Shown here piece after piece: positions 29,013-36,756 of a stretch of DNA of 64,000 bases. The stretch's first letter is position 1, and each line of letters starts with the position of its first letter. The stretch is from contig DVGZ01000026.1 in the NCBI GenBank assembly GCA_018712435.1, positions 1 through 64,000 of the forward strand, written 5' to 3'. The notes beneath the pieces are model-generated. The model saw only the letters and a program-made list of their open reading frames with translations, was not told the DNA's origin and searched no databases. Made by a program: the position numbers and the translations under genes. The stretch is from Candidatus Caccousia avicola. GTDB lineage: Bacteria > Bacillota > Clostridia > Oscillospirales > Acutalibacteraceae.

Positions 29013-29749
29013 GCGATCTCCTCCCGCACAGTGACCAGAAAGCCGCCGTCATTGTCCCCGGAGATGGAGAAACGCACGGCAAGGGGGAGCGTGACACCCT
29101 GTGCGCCGCAGACAATCCGGAAAATGCGGACGAAGCCGCCGCGATACGGAAAACGCAGGCCGTTTTCCCGGCGCAGAAGCTCCAGATATTCCTCCAGACA
29201 CAGACCGCGCTCCGTCATAATCTGTGCGTGCGGCGCGCCGACATAGCGGAAATGCCACGGTTCGCAGGCAATGCCGGTGACGCTCTCCTTTCCGGCCGGA
29301 TAGCGTTCGATCCAGCCAAAGAGGGGAGCCAGGCGGCGAAATTCTCCGCATATTCCGTCGCGCGGAAAGTGGGGGCGGATGAAATCGATCGCCGGCGCGG
29401 CAGCCGCCAGATCAATCGCAAGCCCCGTCTCGTGCTCGCTGCATCCGGGCAGAGCGACATAGCTCCGCGTAAAGACTTCACCGTTTTCCCGCAGGGAGTC
29501 GTCCCAGATCTGCGTCTGCTCTTCGCGGCTCCTCCACCCGGAAACAGCGGTGATGCTCCCCATCGCTCCCGCCGCCCGCACACAGGCGGTCAGCATTCTG
29601 GCGGCGTGCCGCTCCAAAAGAACGTCCTCGCAGCCGGGCAGGGCGGGGACAAGGCGCGGCGCTGTGCCGGCGGGGAGAGGGTGGGACGCGTTGACAAGGA
29701 TCAAAGGCCCGTGTGCGGAATCCTCCCGCGTATATACCTGCGCCCTCAT
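29009..29749 (-). CDS. vanXY: VanY/VanXY-type D,D-carboxypeptidase/dipeptidase
   Basis: 246 residues. The zinc site of the VanX/VanY/VanXY family is complete: SGWRSREEQTQIW, the motif SEHETGLAIDL (S-x-H-x-x-G-x-A-x-D), and EPWHFRYVG with the catalytic Glu and zinc His. There is no signal peptide or membrane segment, which fits VanXY (cytosolic, both activities) better than a classical anchored VanY. It would remove D-Ala-D-Ala precursors so that cell-wall precursors ending in D-Ser prevail. It is coupled by four-base overlaps to vanG upstream and vanT downstream. Confidence 0.88.
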   Translation of the reverse strand: MRAQVYTREDSAHGPLILVNASHPLPAGTAPRLVPALPGCEDVLLERHAARMLTACVRAAGAMGSITAVSGWRSREEQTQIWDDSLRENGEVFTRSYVALPGCSEHETGLAIDLAAAAPAIDFIRPHFPRDGICGEFRRLAPLFGWIERYPAGKESVTGIACEPWHFRYVGAPHAQIMTERGLCLEEYLELLRRENGLRFPYRGGFVRIFRIVCGAQGVTLPLAVRFSISGDNDGGFLVTVREEIA

Positions 29750-30792
29750 GCTTCCACCCCCAGCTCGATCAGGCGGTTGACCAGGCGGTCAAAGGGAATG
29801 CCGATGGCTTTCATCATCGTCGGAAAACGGCTGTGGGAGGTAAATCCCGGAATCGTGTTGATCTCATTGAACAGGATGCGGCCATCCGGCGTCAGAAAGA
29901 GATCCACACGGGCGAAGCCGCGGCAGCCGAGCTCGCGGTAAACTTTTTTGGCCGCATGAGCTGCTTCCTCCTCCTTTTCGGGGGAGATACGGGCGGGACA
30001 GTGGATTTTGGAGGTTTTGAGCGTATACTTTTCCTCAAAATTGAAGAAGCCCTCCGAGAGTTCAATTTCATCCACGCGCCCGGTGACAAGCGTTTCGTTG
30101 CCGATGACGGCACAGCCGATTTCAAAGCCCGGCACGGCTTCTTCGAGCAGAATTTCCGAATCGTGGGAAAACGCTTCCTGTACAGCTTCGGCAAGCTGTT
30201 CCGGTTTTGTCACCAGGCTGACGCCAAAGGAAGAGCCGGAGCGGATTGGTTTGACAAACAGCGGCCAGCCGAGCGCGTGCGCGGCCCGCTCGATTTCCAT
30301 GGGATCGCTGCCGCGCCGGAAAACCGTTCCTCTCGGCCCGGGTACTCCTGCAAGCGCGGCAAGCCGGTGCGCCTTGTCCTTGTCCATCCCAAGCGCGCTG
30401 GCCAGTGTGCCGCATCCCACAACGGGGATTCCGGACAGCTCCAGCAATCCCTGTATCGTCCCGTCCTCGCCGTTCTTTCCGTGGAGAACGGGAAAGCCCG
30501 CAGCGATAGGAATACGGCGCGTCTCCGGCCCCGGCAGCAGAAGCCCCGGACAGGTGCGGTCGGGAGAGAGCAGGCAGGGAACACAGGAGGGATCCCGCTC
30601 CCAGCTGCCGTCTGCCAGCCGATCCAAGTTGCCGGAAAACAGCCGCCATTCGCCTTTTTTGGTGATGCCGACGGCAAGCGGGAGATACCGCTCCCGGTCG
30701 ATTGCGTTCAAAACAGCCTGCGCGGATTGCAGGGAAACCTCATGCTCAGTGGAACAGCCGCCGAAAAAAACGGCTATTGTTTTTGAATTCAT
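29746..30792 (-). CDS. vanG: VanG-type D-alanine:D-serine ligase
   Basis: 348 residues, ATP-grasp ligase. Many stretches match VanG as I remember it: FGGCSTEHEVSLQSAQAV, PVLHGKNGEDGTIQGL, GIPVVGCGTLASALGMDKD, GRVDEIELSEGFFNFEEKYT, FNEINTIPGFTSHSRFPTMM. The EKYTLKTSKIHCPARI omega-loop is of the VanG kind rather than that of ordinary Ddl. With VanXY and VanT next to it the product should be D-Ala-D-Ser, which lowers vancomycin affinity. AAGGAGG precedes the ATG. A 20-bp hairpin and probable VanR boxes lie just upstream. Confidence 0.93.
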   Translation of the reverse strand: MNSKTIAVFFGGCSTEHEVSLQSAQAVLNAIDRERYLPLAVGITKKGEWRLFSGNLDRLADGSWERDPSCVPCLLSPDRTCPGLLLPGPETRRIPIAAGFPVLHGKNGEDGTIQGLLELSGIPVVGCGTLASALGMDKDKAHRLAALAGVPGPRGTVFRRGSDPMEIERAAHALGWPLFVKPIRSGSSFGVSLVTKPEQLAEAVQEAFSHDSEILLEEAVPGFEIGCAVIGNETLVTGRVDEIELSEGFFNFEEKYTLKTSKIHCPARISPEKEEEAAHAAKKVYRELGCRGFARVDLFLTPDGRILFNEINTIPGFTSHSRFPTMMKAIGIPFDRLVNRLIELGVEA

Positions 30793-30829
30793 TTTTTCTT
30801 CCTCCTTGGGAACAGCGCGCCCGAAAAGA

Positions 30830-30878
30830 AAGCCGCTGTTTTCTGTACCGGTTTTATGGTATCAGAAAGCAGCGGCTT
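30830..30878 (-). terminator. Terminator or attenuator hairpin in the vanG leader
   Basis: A stem of about 20 bp: AAGCCGCTG/CAGCGGCTT (perfect), then TTTTCTG/CAGAAAG and TACC/GGTA, with one bulge. On the minus strand it is followed by the moderately U-rich TTCTTTTC. It lies between the VanR-box promoter region and the vanG start (37 bp), so any vanG transcript from that promoter must read through it. On the + strand seven T residues follow, but no + gene ends here. Confidence 0.6.
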
Positions 30879-30921
30879 GTTTTTTTCTCTTTTCTCAAGG
30901 AGATCTTATGATTTTCGTGAC

Positions 30922-30944
30922 AAAATCCTACGAATTTCTTACAG
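30922..30944 (-). promoter_or_regulatory. Tandem VanR-box-like operator, promoter region of vanG
   Basis: Read on the minus strand: CTGTAAGAAATT (30944-30933), then TCGTAGGATTTT (30933-30922), starting 11 bp apart, one helical turn. The published VanR box is TCGTANGAAATT; the two sites match about 10 of 12 and 10 of 12 positions. They overlap the vanS stop codon and lie about 130 bp before vanG. A clear -10 is not visible (TAAGAT at 30908-30903 is weak), fitting an activator-dependent promoter. Confidence 0.55.
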
Positions 30945-32076
30945 GGGGATAGGTGGTGGAAGGCTGCGGAGTGGTTTGCGCCTGCGGCAGCGTGACGGTG
31001 AACAGAATGTGGTTGTCCGCGCTTGCCGCCCAGATGGCGCCGCCGTGCAGGCGGACAATTTCTTTCGCGATTGCCAGCCCAAGACCGGCTCCGCCGTTTG
31101 CGGTTGAGCGGGAGGAATCCAGGCGGAAGAATTGCTCGAAAATGCGGTCCAGCTTTTCTTTTGGGATGGTTCTTCCGCTGTTTTCAAAGCGCAGCGTGAT
31201 CAACCCCTGGTTGACCTGGCCGCTGATGTGAATGACGGTATCGGGAAAGCTGTAGAAATTCGCGTTGCGCAGAAGATTGTCAAAGACGCGGGCCAGCTTG
31301 TCGGGATCGCATTCGCAAGGAAGCTGCGGGGGAAGATTGAGGGAGCAGCGCAGGCCTTTTTCCGCAAAGGCAGGCTCAAATTCGCTGCATGTTTGTTCCA
31401 GCATCCGGGTCAGATCAATGTTGGAGAGCTCCAGCGTCAGGTGGGTGAGATTGAAGCGGGTGATTTCAAAGAATTCGTTGATCAGCTCCTCCAGGCGCTC
31501 GGCCTTGTCCAGCGCGATGCCGGTATAGCGGGCGCGCAGTTCGGGAGAAATCTGCGGCTCATCGCGCAGAAGGGTCAGATAGCCGATCACACTGGTGAGC
31601 GGTGTTTTAAGATCGTGCGCGAGATAGACAATGAGATCATTTTTCCGCTGTTCCGCTTCCCGCGCCGCCGCCGCGCTGCGAAGGGATTCCTGCCGCACCG
31701 CGTTGAGCCGATCCGTCACGGGGGCGAGGAGATCCGGAAGCTCGATTGGCCGCTCCGGATTCTGCGCCAGCTGCTGGGACGCTCCCACCAGAGCGTCCAT
31801 GTAGCGCAAAGGCTTGCGGATAAAATAGATTGTGATGACGAACAGGCCAAAGATCAGTGCCAATACAAACAATACCCCAAAATAATTCCTTGCCCAGTCA
31901 AGAAACGGGTAGATCGGTTCCGACCCATACCAGGTGCGGGAAGAGACAATCAGCACCGCAAGGAAGGTGACGAGAGGAAGTCCGGCACAGTAGGCCAGCA
32001 GGCTGAGAATATACTGGAAAAGAATCTGACGTGATAATGCGCTGTGCAGTTCTTTGGCATGGTTTGGATTATTCAA
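30928..32076 (-). CDS. vanS: VanS-type sensor histidine kinase
   Basis: 382 residues when started at TTG 32076, which overlaps the vanR stop by eight bases behind a G-rich ribosome site; no ATG is available in frame. Two membrane helices (about 20-45 and 60-85) bracket a short extracellular loop. They are followed by a HAMP-like linker, the phospho-acceptor box IVYLAHDLKTPLTSVIGYL, and the ATPase domain with DNLLRNANFYS, RFENSGRTIPKEKLDRIFEQFFR and GGAGLGLAIAKEIV. It would phosphorylate VanR in response to the antibiotic or cell-wall stress. Confidence 0.9.
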   Translation of the reverse strand: MNNPNHAKELHSALSRQILFQYILSLLAYCAGLPLVTFLAVLIVSSRTWYGSEPIYPFLDWARNYFGVLFVLALIFGLFVITIYFIRKPLRYMDALVGASQQLAQNPERPIELPDLLAPVTDRLNAVRQESLRSAAAAREAEQRKNDLIVYLAHDLKTPLTSVIGYLTLLRDEPQISPELRARYTGIALDKAERLEELINEFFEITRFNLTHLTLELSNIDLTRMLEQTCSEFEPAFAEKGLRCSLNLPPQLPCECDPDKLARVFDNLLRNANFYSFPDTVIHISGQVNQGLITLRFENSGRTIPKEKLDRIFEQFFRLDSSRSTANGGAGLGLAIAKEIVRLHGGAIWAASADNHILFTVTLPQAQTTPQPSTTYPPVRNS

Positions 32077-32767
32077 TGGTGTAGCCCACCCCCCAGACAG
32101 TTTTGACAAATTTCGGCTTTCGGCTTGGCTCGTGCATCTTTTCCCGCAGGCGCGCAATGTGTGTCATGACCGTGTTGTTGCTGTCCATAAACTTTTCTCC
32201 CCACACGGCCTCAAACAATTCCTCGCTGGAAACGACAGAGCCGCGCCGCTCGCACAGGTACCACAGGATAGAGAATTCAATCGGCGTCAGACTCAGCTCT
32301 TCTCCGTACAGTGTGCATTTATGATTGCCTTTTGTGATGCAAAGGCCGCGAAAATCAAATTCCTCCAGCTGCTCCGGCGTCTTGTCCGATCCGTTGTTGT
32401 AGCGCGTGCAGCGGCGAAGCTGCGTTTTCACGCGGGCGACAAGCTCCAGCGGGTTGAAGGGCTTTGTGATATAATCGTCCGCCCCCAGCGTGAGCCCGGT
32501 GATTTTATCCATATCCTCCACCTTTGCCGTCAGCATCAGAATGGGGAAGTAATATTGCGTGCGGATTTCCTTGCAGAGGGTAAAGCCGTCGAGGTCGGGC
32601 AGCATGACGTCAAGAATCGCGAGATCCGGCGGCGCGCTATGGATTTGGGTGAGCGCATCCCGGCCGTTGCCGCACTTCAGCACCCGGTATCCTTCGTTTT
32701 TCAAATACACCTCGACCAGATCCGCAATGGATGCTTCATCGTCCACTACCAGAATGGTTTCGTTCAT
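32069..32767 (-). CDS. vanR: VanR-type response regulator
   Basis: 232 residues from ATG 32767, behind GGGAGG. OmpR/PhoB class: the receiver domain has the acidic pair in LVVDDEASIADL, the phospho-acceptor Asp in DLAILDVMLPDLDG, and Lys in DDYITKPFNPLELVARVKTQLRR. The winged-helix output domain ends in DSNNTVMTHIARLREKM and VWGVGYTIE. It leads the vanR-vanS unit and should bind the repeated boxes before vanG. Confidence 0.93.
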   Translation of the reverse strand: MNETILVVDDEASIADLVEVYLKNEGYRVLKCGNGRDALTQIHSAPPDLAILDVMLPDLDGFTLCKEIRTQYYFPILMLTAKVEDMDKITGLTLGADDYITKPFNPLELVARVKTQLRRCTRYNNGSDKTPEQLEEFDFRGLCITKGNHKCTLYGEELSLTPIEFSILWYLCERRGSVVSSEELFEAVWGEKFMDSNNTVMTHIARLREKMHEPSRKPKFVKTVWGVGYTIE

Positions 32768-32801
32768 GGTCCAGCCTCCCGAAATTAAAATCACTCTTTT
32801 G

Positions 32802-32829
32802 ATTGTAACACAGAATTTTCAGGATGCAA
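32802..32829 (-). promoter_or_regulatory. Sigma-A promoter of vanR-vanS
   Basis: On the minus strand TTGCAT (32829-32824), 16 bases, TACAAT (32807-32802), about 35 bp before the vanR ATG. Confidence 0.65.
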
Positions 32830-32898
32830 AAGGTTTTTCGTATAATAGAAAGCTTACTGTTTAGTTAAGATTCAAATGTTTTAGGCTTTGCAATAAAG

Positions 32899-33028
32899 GT
32901 CCGAAAAAAATCGCTGCGCTCTTTTTTCTAGCTTTTCTGTGGCTTCGCAAAGTTTTATGGGGCTCTGCCCCAAACCCCGCCGCCTTTTGAAAAAGGCGGG
33001 CGAAAACTTCACACTTGCATTTTTTAGC
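32899..33028. repeat. Dispersed intergenic repeat, copy A
   Basis: A 130-bp element running from CCGAAAAAAATCGCTGCGCTC through CTAGCTTTTCTG and GGGGCTCTGCCCCAAACCCC to GCGAAAACTTCACACTTGCA. A second copy lies in opposite orientation at 41946-42126 with a roughly 55-bp insertion in its middle. It contains hairpins such as CGCCTTTTTCAAAAGGCG (read on the minus strand). It has no coding signal. It fills most of the gap between the vanR promoter and galM. Confidence 0.88.
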
Positions 33029-33040
33029 TTTATTAACAAA

Positions 33041-33071
33041 TTGAGGCCCACGCAATGTGCGCGGGCCTCAA
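33041..33071. terminator. Intrinsic terminator downstream of galM
   Basis: TTGAGGCCCACGC pairs with GCGCGGGCCTCAA around AATGT, with one mismatch. It lies 18 bp past the galM stop. Confidence 0.7.
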
Positions 33072-33088
33072 TAGCAAAAGCAGATCGC

Positions 33089-34138
33089 TTATCTTGTCAG
33101 GAACCGGTATGTGGTGACGCTGTCAAAGGATTCTCCCGGCTTCAGGAAACGGAAGGGGAATTCCGGATGGTTCGGGGAATCCGGGAAGAACTGGGTTTCC
33201 AGGCAAAGCGCGCCGTGGTTGACGAACGAAACGCCGCCGTGTCCCTTGCCGCTCAGGCTGTTCGCCGTGTAGAGCTGCATGCCGGGCAGATCGGTGTAGA
33301 CCTCCATTACGCGGCCGCTTTCCGGCTCATAGACTTCCGCCGCCTTGCGCAGGCCCTCGCCGTTGATCACGAAGTTGTGATCGTAGCCGCCGCACTTTTT
33401 CAGCATCGCGTCATCCGCGCCCATATCGCGTCCGATTGTCTTGGGCGTATTGAAATCATACGGCGTTCCCGCGACGGCGATATACTCGCCGGTCGGGATC
33501 AGATCCTCGCGCACCGCGGTAATCTTGTCCGCATGGATTTGCAGCTCATGGGAAAGAATAGGACGGGACGCATCGCCGGTCAGATTGAAGAACGCATGGT
33601 TCGTGAGATTGACGGGTGTTGTGGCGTCTGTCACGGCATGGTACGCAATGCGCAGAGCATTGTCCTTCGTCACGGTGTAGGTGACCTCCGCCGTCAGCGT
33701 ACCGGGGAAGCCCTCCTCGCCGTCCACACTGGTGTAGGAGAAGGTGATGCTCGGGCCGTCCGGCGTATCTCCGGATTCCTTTACCGTCCAGACACGGTGG
33801 GCAAAGCCCGTCGGGCCGCCGTGCAGAGAATTTTCTCCGTCGTTTTTCGCCAGAGAATAGGTCTTTCCGTCGATGGAGAAGCTGGCTCCTCCGATGCGGT
33901 TGGCATACCGGCCCACGGCGGTACCCTGATAGTCGCGGTTTTCCACATATTCGGCAAGCGTGTCATAACCCAGAACCACGTTGACGCATTTGCCCTCCCG
34001 GTCAGGAGCGGACAGACGTACAATCCGGCAGCCCAGCGCGATGACCTCGGCGCTCAGGCCGTTTTCACCGGAGAGCACATACAGGTCTACCGGCGTTCCG
34101 TCAGGCATAGTTCCAAACAAAGATTTTGTGATGCTCAT
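33089..34138 (-). CDS. galM: Aldose 1-epimerase (galactose mutarotase)
   Basis: 349 residues from ATG 34138, behind GGGAGGAAA. Beta-sandwich mutarotase with the family landmarks RYANRIGGASFSIDGKTY, ENSLHGGPTGFAHRVW (first catalytic His), TNHAFFNLTG (second His) and, near the C-terminus, CLETQFFPDSPNHPEFP with the catalytic Glu. It interconverts the alpha and beta anomers of glucose, galactose or xylose. It follows the glucokinase gene by 28 bp, so sugar anomers and glucose phosphorylation are made together. Confidence 0.95.
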   Translation of the reverse strand: MSITKSLFGTMPDGTPVDLYVLSGENGLSAEVIALGCRIVRLSAPDREGKCVNVVLGYDTLAEYVENRDYQGTAVGRYANRIGGASFSIDGKTYSLAKNDGENSLHGGPTGFAHRVWTVKESGDTPDGPSITFSYTSVDGEEGFPGTLTAEVTYTVTKDNALRIAYHAVTDATTPVNLTNHAFFNLTGDASRPILSHELQIHADKITAVREDLIPTGEYIAVAGTPYDFNTPKTIGRDMGADDAMLKKCGGYDHNFVINGEGLRKAAEVYEPESGRVMEVYTDLPGMQLYTANSLSGKGHGGVSFVNHGALCLETQFFPDSPNHPEFPFRFLKPGESFDSVTTYRFLTR

Positions 34139-34166
34139 TTCACAGTTTCCTCCCCAGATCCAGAGA

Positions 34167-35120
34167 TTATTCGCCCAGCAGCGCCGCGCCGATGATGCCG
34201 GCGTCGTTGCCGAGTTCCGCACGGCAGATTTGTGTCTGCTTGCTGCCGTTGGTATTGTAGGTTTCCTTTTTCACCAGCTCGCGCAGCGGAGCGAGAAGGT
34301 TCTCTCCCTCGTTGCTGATGCCGCCGCCGATGCAGAGGGTGTCCGGCTGGAATACGTTGATGCAGTTGGCAACGCCGCAGGCCAGATAGGAGATATACTT
34401 GTCCACAACCTCTTTGCCCAGCGGATCGCCCTTGCGCATGGCGTCAAACGCCGTGCGGCCGTCAACCGTATCGAAGCTGCCGCCCGTGATCTCCCAGATC
34501 GGGGTGTCCTTTTTGTCCGCGTGCGCGGCCATAGCCTCGCGGGTCATGCGGATCAGAGCGGTGGCGGAGGAATAAGCCTCCCAGCAGCCCTTGCGCCCGC
34601 AGGTGCAGCTTGCGCCGCCGCAGACAATGACGGAATGGCCAAGCTCGCCGCCCGCGAAGTTGGAGCCGGAATATACCTGGCCGTGAATGATGATACCGCC
34701 GCCCACGCCCGTGCCGAGCGTGATGGCGATCGCGTTGTCAGAGCCCTTGAGAGCGCCGGCCTTATATTCGCCGTAAGCGGCCGCGTTCGCGTCGTTTTCA
34801 ATGATAACCGGACGGCCCAGCTTTTCCTGAAGCAGGTCGCGCAGGTGGAAATCATTCAGATAGAGATTGTTTGCGTATTCCACAACACCGGTGGAACGGT
34901 TGACGGTTCCCGGGCAGCCCACGCCGACCCACGGCACGTCGTCCATGGAGATACCGGCGTTTTCCACAGCTTCCCGCGCAGCGGCGGCCAGATCGTCGAT
35001 CAGGCCCTCGTCGCAGGGAATTCTGGTTTTCCGTTTGGCGCGCGCGATAATCTGATAAGATTCATCCACCACGCCGACTGCGATATTGGTTCCGCCGAGG
35101 TCGATTCCAAGGTAATACAT
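34167..35120 (-). CDS. glk: ROK-family glucokinase
   Basis: 317 residues from ATG 35120, behind GAGGAGG; the open frame upstream is not translated. ROK signatures: the phosphate-binding loop MYYLGIDLGGTNIAVGVVD, the sugar site ENDANAAAYGEY with the catalytic Asp, GTGVGGGIIIHG, GELGH, and the zinc motif CTCGRKGCWEAY. It phosphorylates glucose at C6 using ATP in the cytosol. It heads the glk-galM operon, with a promoter at 35207-35179 that diverges from that of the sugar transferase gene. Confidence 0.95.
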   Translation of the reverse strand: MYYLGIDLGGTNIAVGVVDESYQIIARAKRKTRIPCDEGLIDDLAAAAREAVENAGISMDDVPWVGVGCPGTVNRSTGVVEYANNLYLNDFHLRDLLQEKLGRPVIIENDANAAAYGEYKAGALKGSDNAIAITLGTGVGGGIIIHGQVYSGSNFAGGELGHSVIVCGGASCTCGRKGCWEAYSSATALIRMTREAMAAHADKKDTPIWEITGGSFDTVDGRTAFDAMRKGDPLGKEVVDKYISYLACGVANCINVFQPDTLCIGGGISNEGENLLAPLRELVKKETYNTNGSKQTQICRAELGNDAGIIGAALLGE

Positions 35121-35178
35121 AAAAATCCTCCTCATGCTTTTTTCAAAATATTTGTGTGGAGAGCTTCTCTCTTTGTTT

Positions 35179-35207
35179 AGTATAGAGGATACGGGCAAAA
35201 ATGTAAA
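35179..35207 (-). promoter_or_regulatory. Sigma-A promoter of glk-galM
   Basis: On the minus strand TTTACA (35207-35202), 17 bases, TATACT (35184-35179), about 59 bp before the glk ATG. Confidence 0.72.
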
Positions 35208-35223
35208 GTCAGGAAAAAAAGAT

Positions 35224-35252
35224 TTGTCCCATGCGGCCCCATATGCTATAAT
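35224..35252 (+). promoter_or_regulatory. Sigma-A promoter of the sugar transferase gene
   Basis: TTGTCC (35224-35229), 17 bases, TATAAT (35247-35252). It is back-to-back with the glk promoter. Confidence 0.75.
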
Positions 35253-35322
35253 GGCGGTGAATCTTTCTGTCAAAATGCGGCGAAAGGCCGTTATGATTTC
35301 TGGAAGAGGGAGTTTGTGCCGA

Positions 35323-36000
35323 ATGACCTTTGAAGAATTGCCGAAGGAGATGCAGAATCCCGAGACACGAGCCTGGCAGGAAAAGCTCCATGCCAGACGG
35401 GCGGCCCTTGCCGGGAAGCGCGTGTTTGACGTGGCTGCTTCTCTTCTGATTTTGCTTGTGACCTCCCCGTTTTTCCTGCTTCTGGCTCTTGCCATCAAGC
35501 TGGATTCCCGGGGTCCGGTGTTTTACCGTCAGGTGCGGGTAGGGCGCTACAATCAGGATTTCCGTATTTTTAAATTCCGCACGATGGTGCAGAACGCCGA
35601 CAAAATCGGCCTGTCGCTGACGGTGGGAGACGATCCGCGCATTACCCGCGTGGGCCGCTTTATTCGCAAGTGCCGTTTGGATGAGTTTTCCCAGCTTCTC
35701 AACGTCCTGTCCGGCTCCATGAGCCTGGTCGGCCCGCGTCCGGAGGTGCGCCGCTATGTGGATGCGTATACGCCGGAATATATGGCCACGCTGCTGGTGC
35801 GTCCGGGAATCACCGCGCCGTCGAGCATTGCGTTCAAGGACGAGGACAAGCTTCTGGAAAACAGCAGCGATCCGGAAAAAACGTATATTGAAGAAGTGCT
35901 TCCGCCGAAAATGAAGCTGAATCTGGAATATCTGGAGCACATTTCGGTGTGGGGCGATATTAAAATCCTCTTTCAAACGGTCGCGGCCGTTCTTCGGTAA
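35323..36000 (+). CDS. Undecaprenyl-phosphate sugar-1-phosphate transferase (bacterial sugar transferase family)
   Basis: 225 residues from ATG 35323; an in-frame ATG ten codons upstream is an alternative. One N-terminal membrane segment ([26 protein letters not shown]) is followed by the family core: [26 protein letters not shown], the conserved [22 protein letters not shown] and the re-entrant tail. It moves a sugar phosphate from a nucleotide sugar to undecaprenyl phosphate at the inner membrane face, the first step of exopolysaccharide or glycan assembly. A glycosyltransferase and an undecaprenyl-phosphate carrier candidate follow. Confidence 0.92.
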   Translation: MTFEELPKEMQNPETRAWQEKLHARRAALAGKRVFDVAASLLILLVTSPFFLLLALAIKLDSRGPVFYRQVRVGRYNQDFRIFKFRTMVQNADKIGLSLTVGDDPRITRVGRFIRKCRLDEFSQLLNVLSGSMSLVGPRPEVRRYVDAYTPEYMATLLVRPGITAPSSIAFKDEDKLLENSSDPEKTYIEEVLPPKMKLNLEYLEHISVWGDIKILFQTVAAVLR

Positions 36001-36015
36001 AAGGGAGGAAAGGCT

Positions 36016-36756
36016 TTGCTGAATGAATTTTCCCGTTCCCAGCTTCTGCTGGGGGCGGCTGCAATGGAACGTCTGGCGGGGGCGAAGGTGGCGGTGTTCG
36101 GCCTTGGCGGCGTGGGCGGCCATGCGGCGGACGCTCTGGCGCGCACGGGAATTGGTTCCTTTGTGCTGGTGGACGCGGATCGGGTCAGCCTGACAAATCT
36201 CAACCGCCAAATTATCGCGGATCACACGACCATCGGCCGGCTCAAAACGGAGGTGATGCGGGAGCACATCCTGCGGATCAACCCCCGCGCACAGGTGGAG
36301 GAGCATCCGATCTTCTTCCTGCCCGACACCCCGGCTGCATTCCTGTCCGGCTGCGATTATCTCGTCGACGCCATCGACACCGTCTCGGCCAAGCTTCGGC
36401 TGGCGGAGCTGGGGCAGGAATTATCCATTCCGGTAATCAGCGCCATGGGGGCGGGTAACAAGCTCGATCCCACGCGCTTTGAGGTGGCGGATATCTATGA
36501 AACCTCCGTGTGTCCCCTGTGCCGCGTGATGCGCCGGGAGCTGAAAAAGCGCGGAGTGGCCCATCTGAAAACCGTGTATTCCCGTGAGGAGCCCGCCCAG
36601 CGGGAGGAGGTTCCGGGAACGCAGGAGGACAGCTCGAAACGGGAAACGCCCGGAAGCCTGGCCTTTGTGCCGTCGGTAGCCGGGCTGATTCTGGCGTCGG
36701 AGGTGGTTCGCGATCTGACGCGCGGGCTTCTTCCCGGCGATCGTGGAAAGAAATGA
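36016..36756 (+). CDS. tcdA: tRNA threonylcarbamoyladenosine dehydratase
   Basis: 246 residues, TTG start behind GGGAGG. ThiF/MoeB/E1-like fold: FGLGGVGGHAADALARTGIG (nucleotide loop), DADRVSLTNLNRQI, CDYLVDAIDTVSAKLRL, and the TcdA-specific AMGAGNKLDPTRFEVADIYETSVCPLCR. It cyclizes t6A at position 37 of ANN-decoding tRNAs using ATP. It is placed in an exopolysaccharide-like gene run, 15 bp after the sugar transferase and overlapping the next gene by four bases, but its job is unrelated. Confidence 0.93.
   Translation: MLNEFSRSQLLLGAAAMERLAGAKVAVFGLGGVGGHAADALARTGIGSFVLVDADRVSLTNLNRQIIADHTTIGRLKTEVMREHILRINPRAQVEEHPIFFLPDTPAAFLSGCDYLVDAIDTVSAKLRLAELGQELSIPVISAMGAGNKLDPTRFEVADIYETSVCPLCRVMRRELKKRGVAHLKTVYSREEPAQREEVPGTQEDSSKRETPGSLAFVPSVAGLILASEVVRDLTRGLLPGDRGKK

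Noticed and set aside
33441-35055. Short + strand frames antisense to galM and glk
   Set aside because: Shadows of certain genes.
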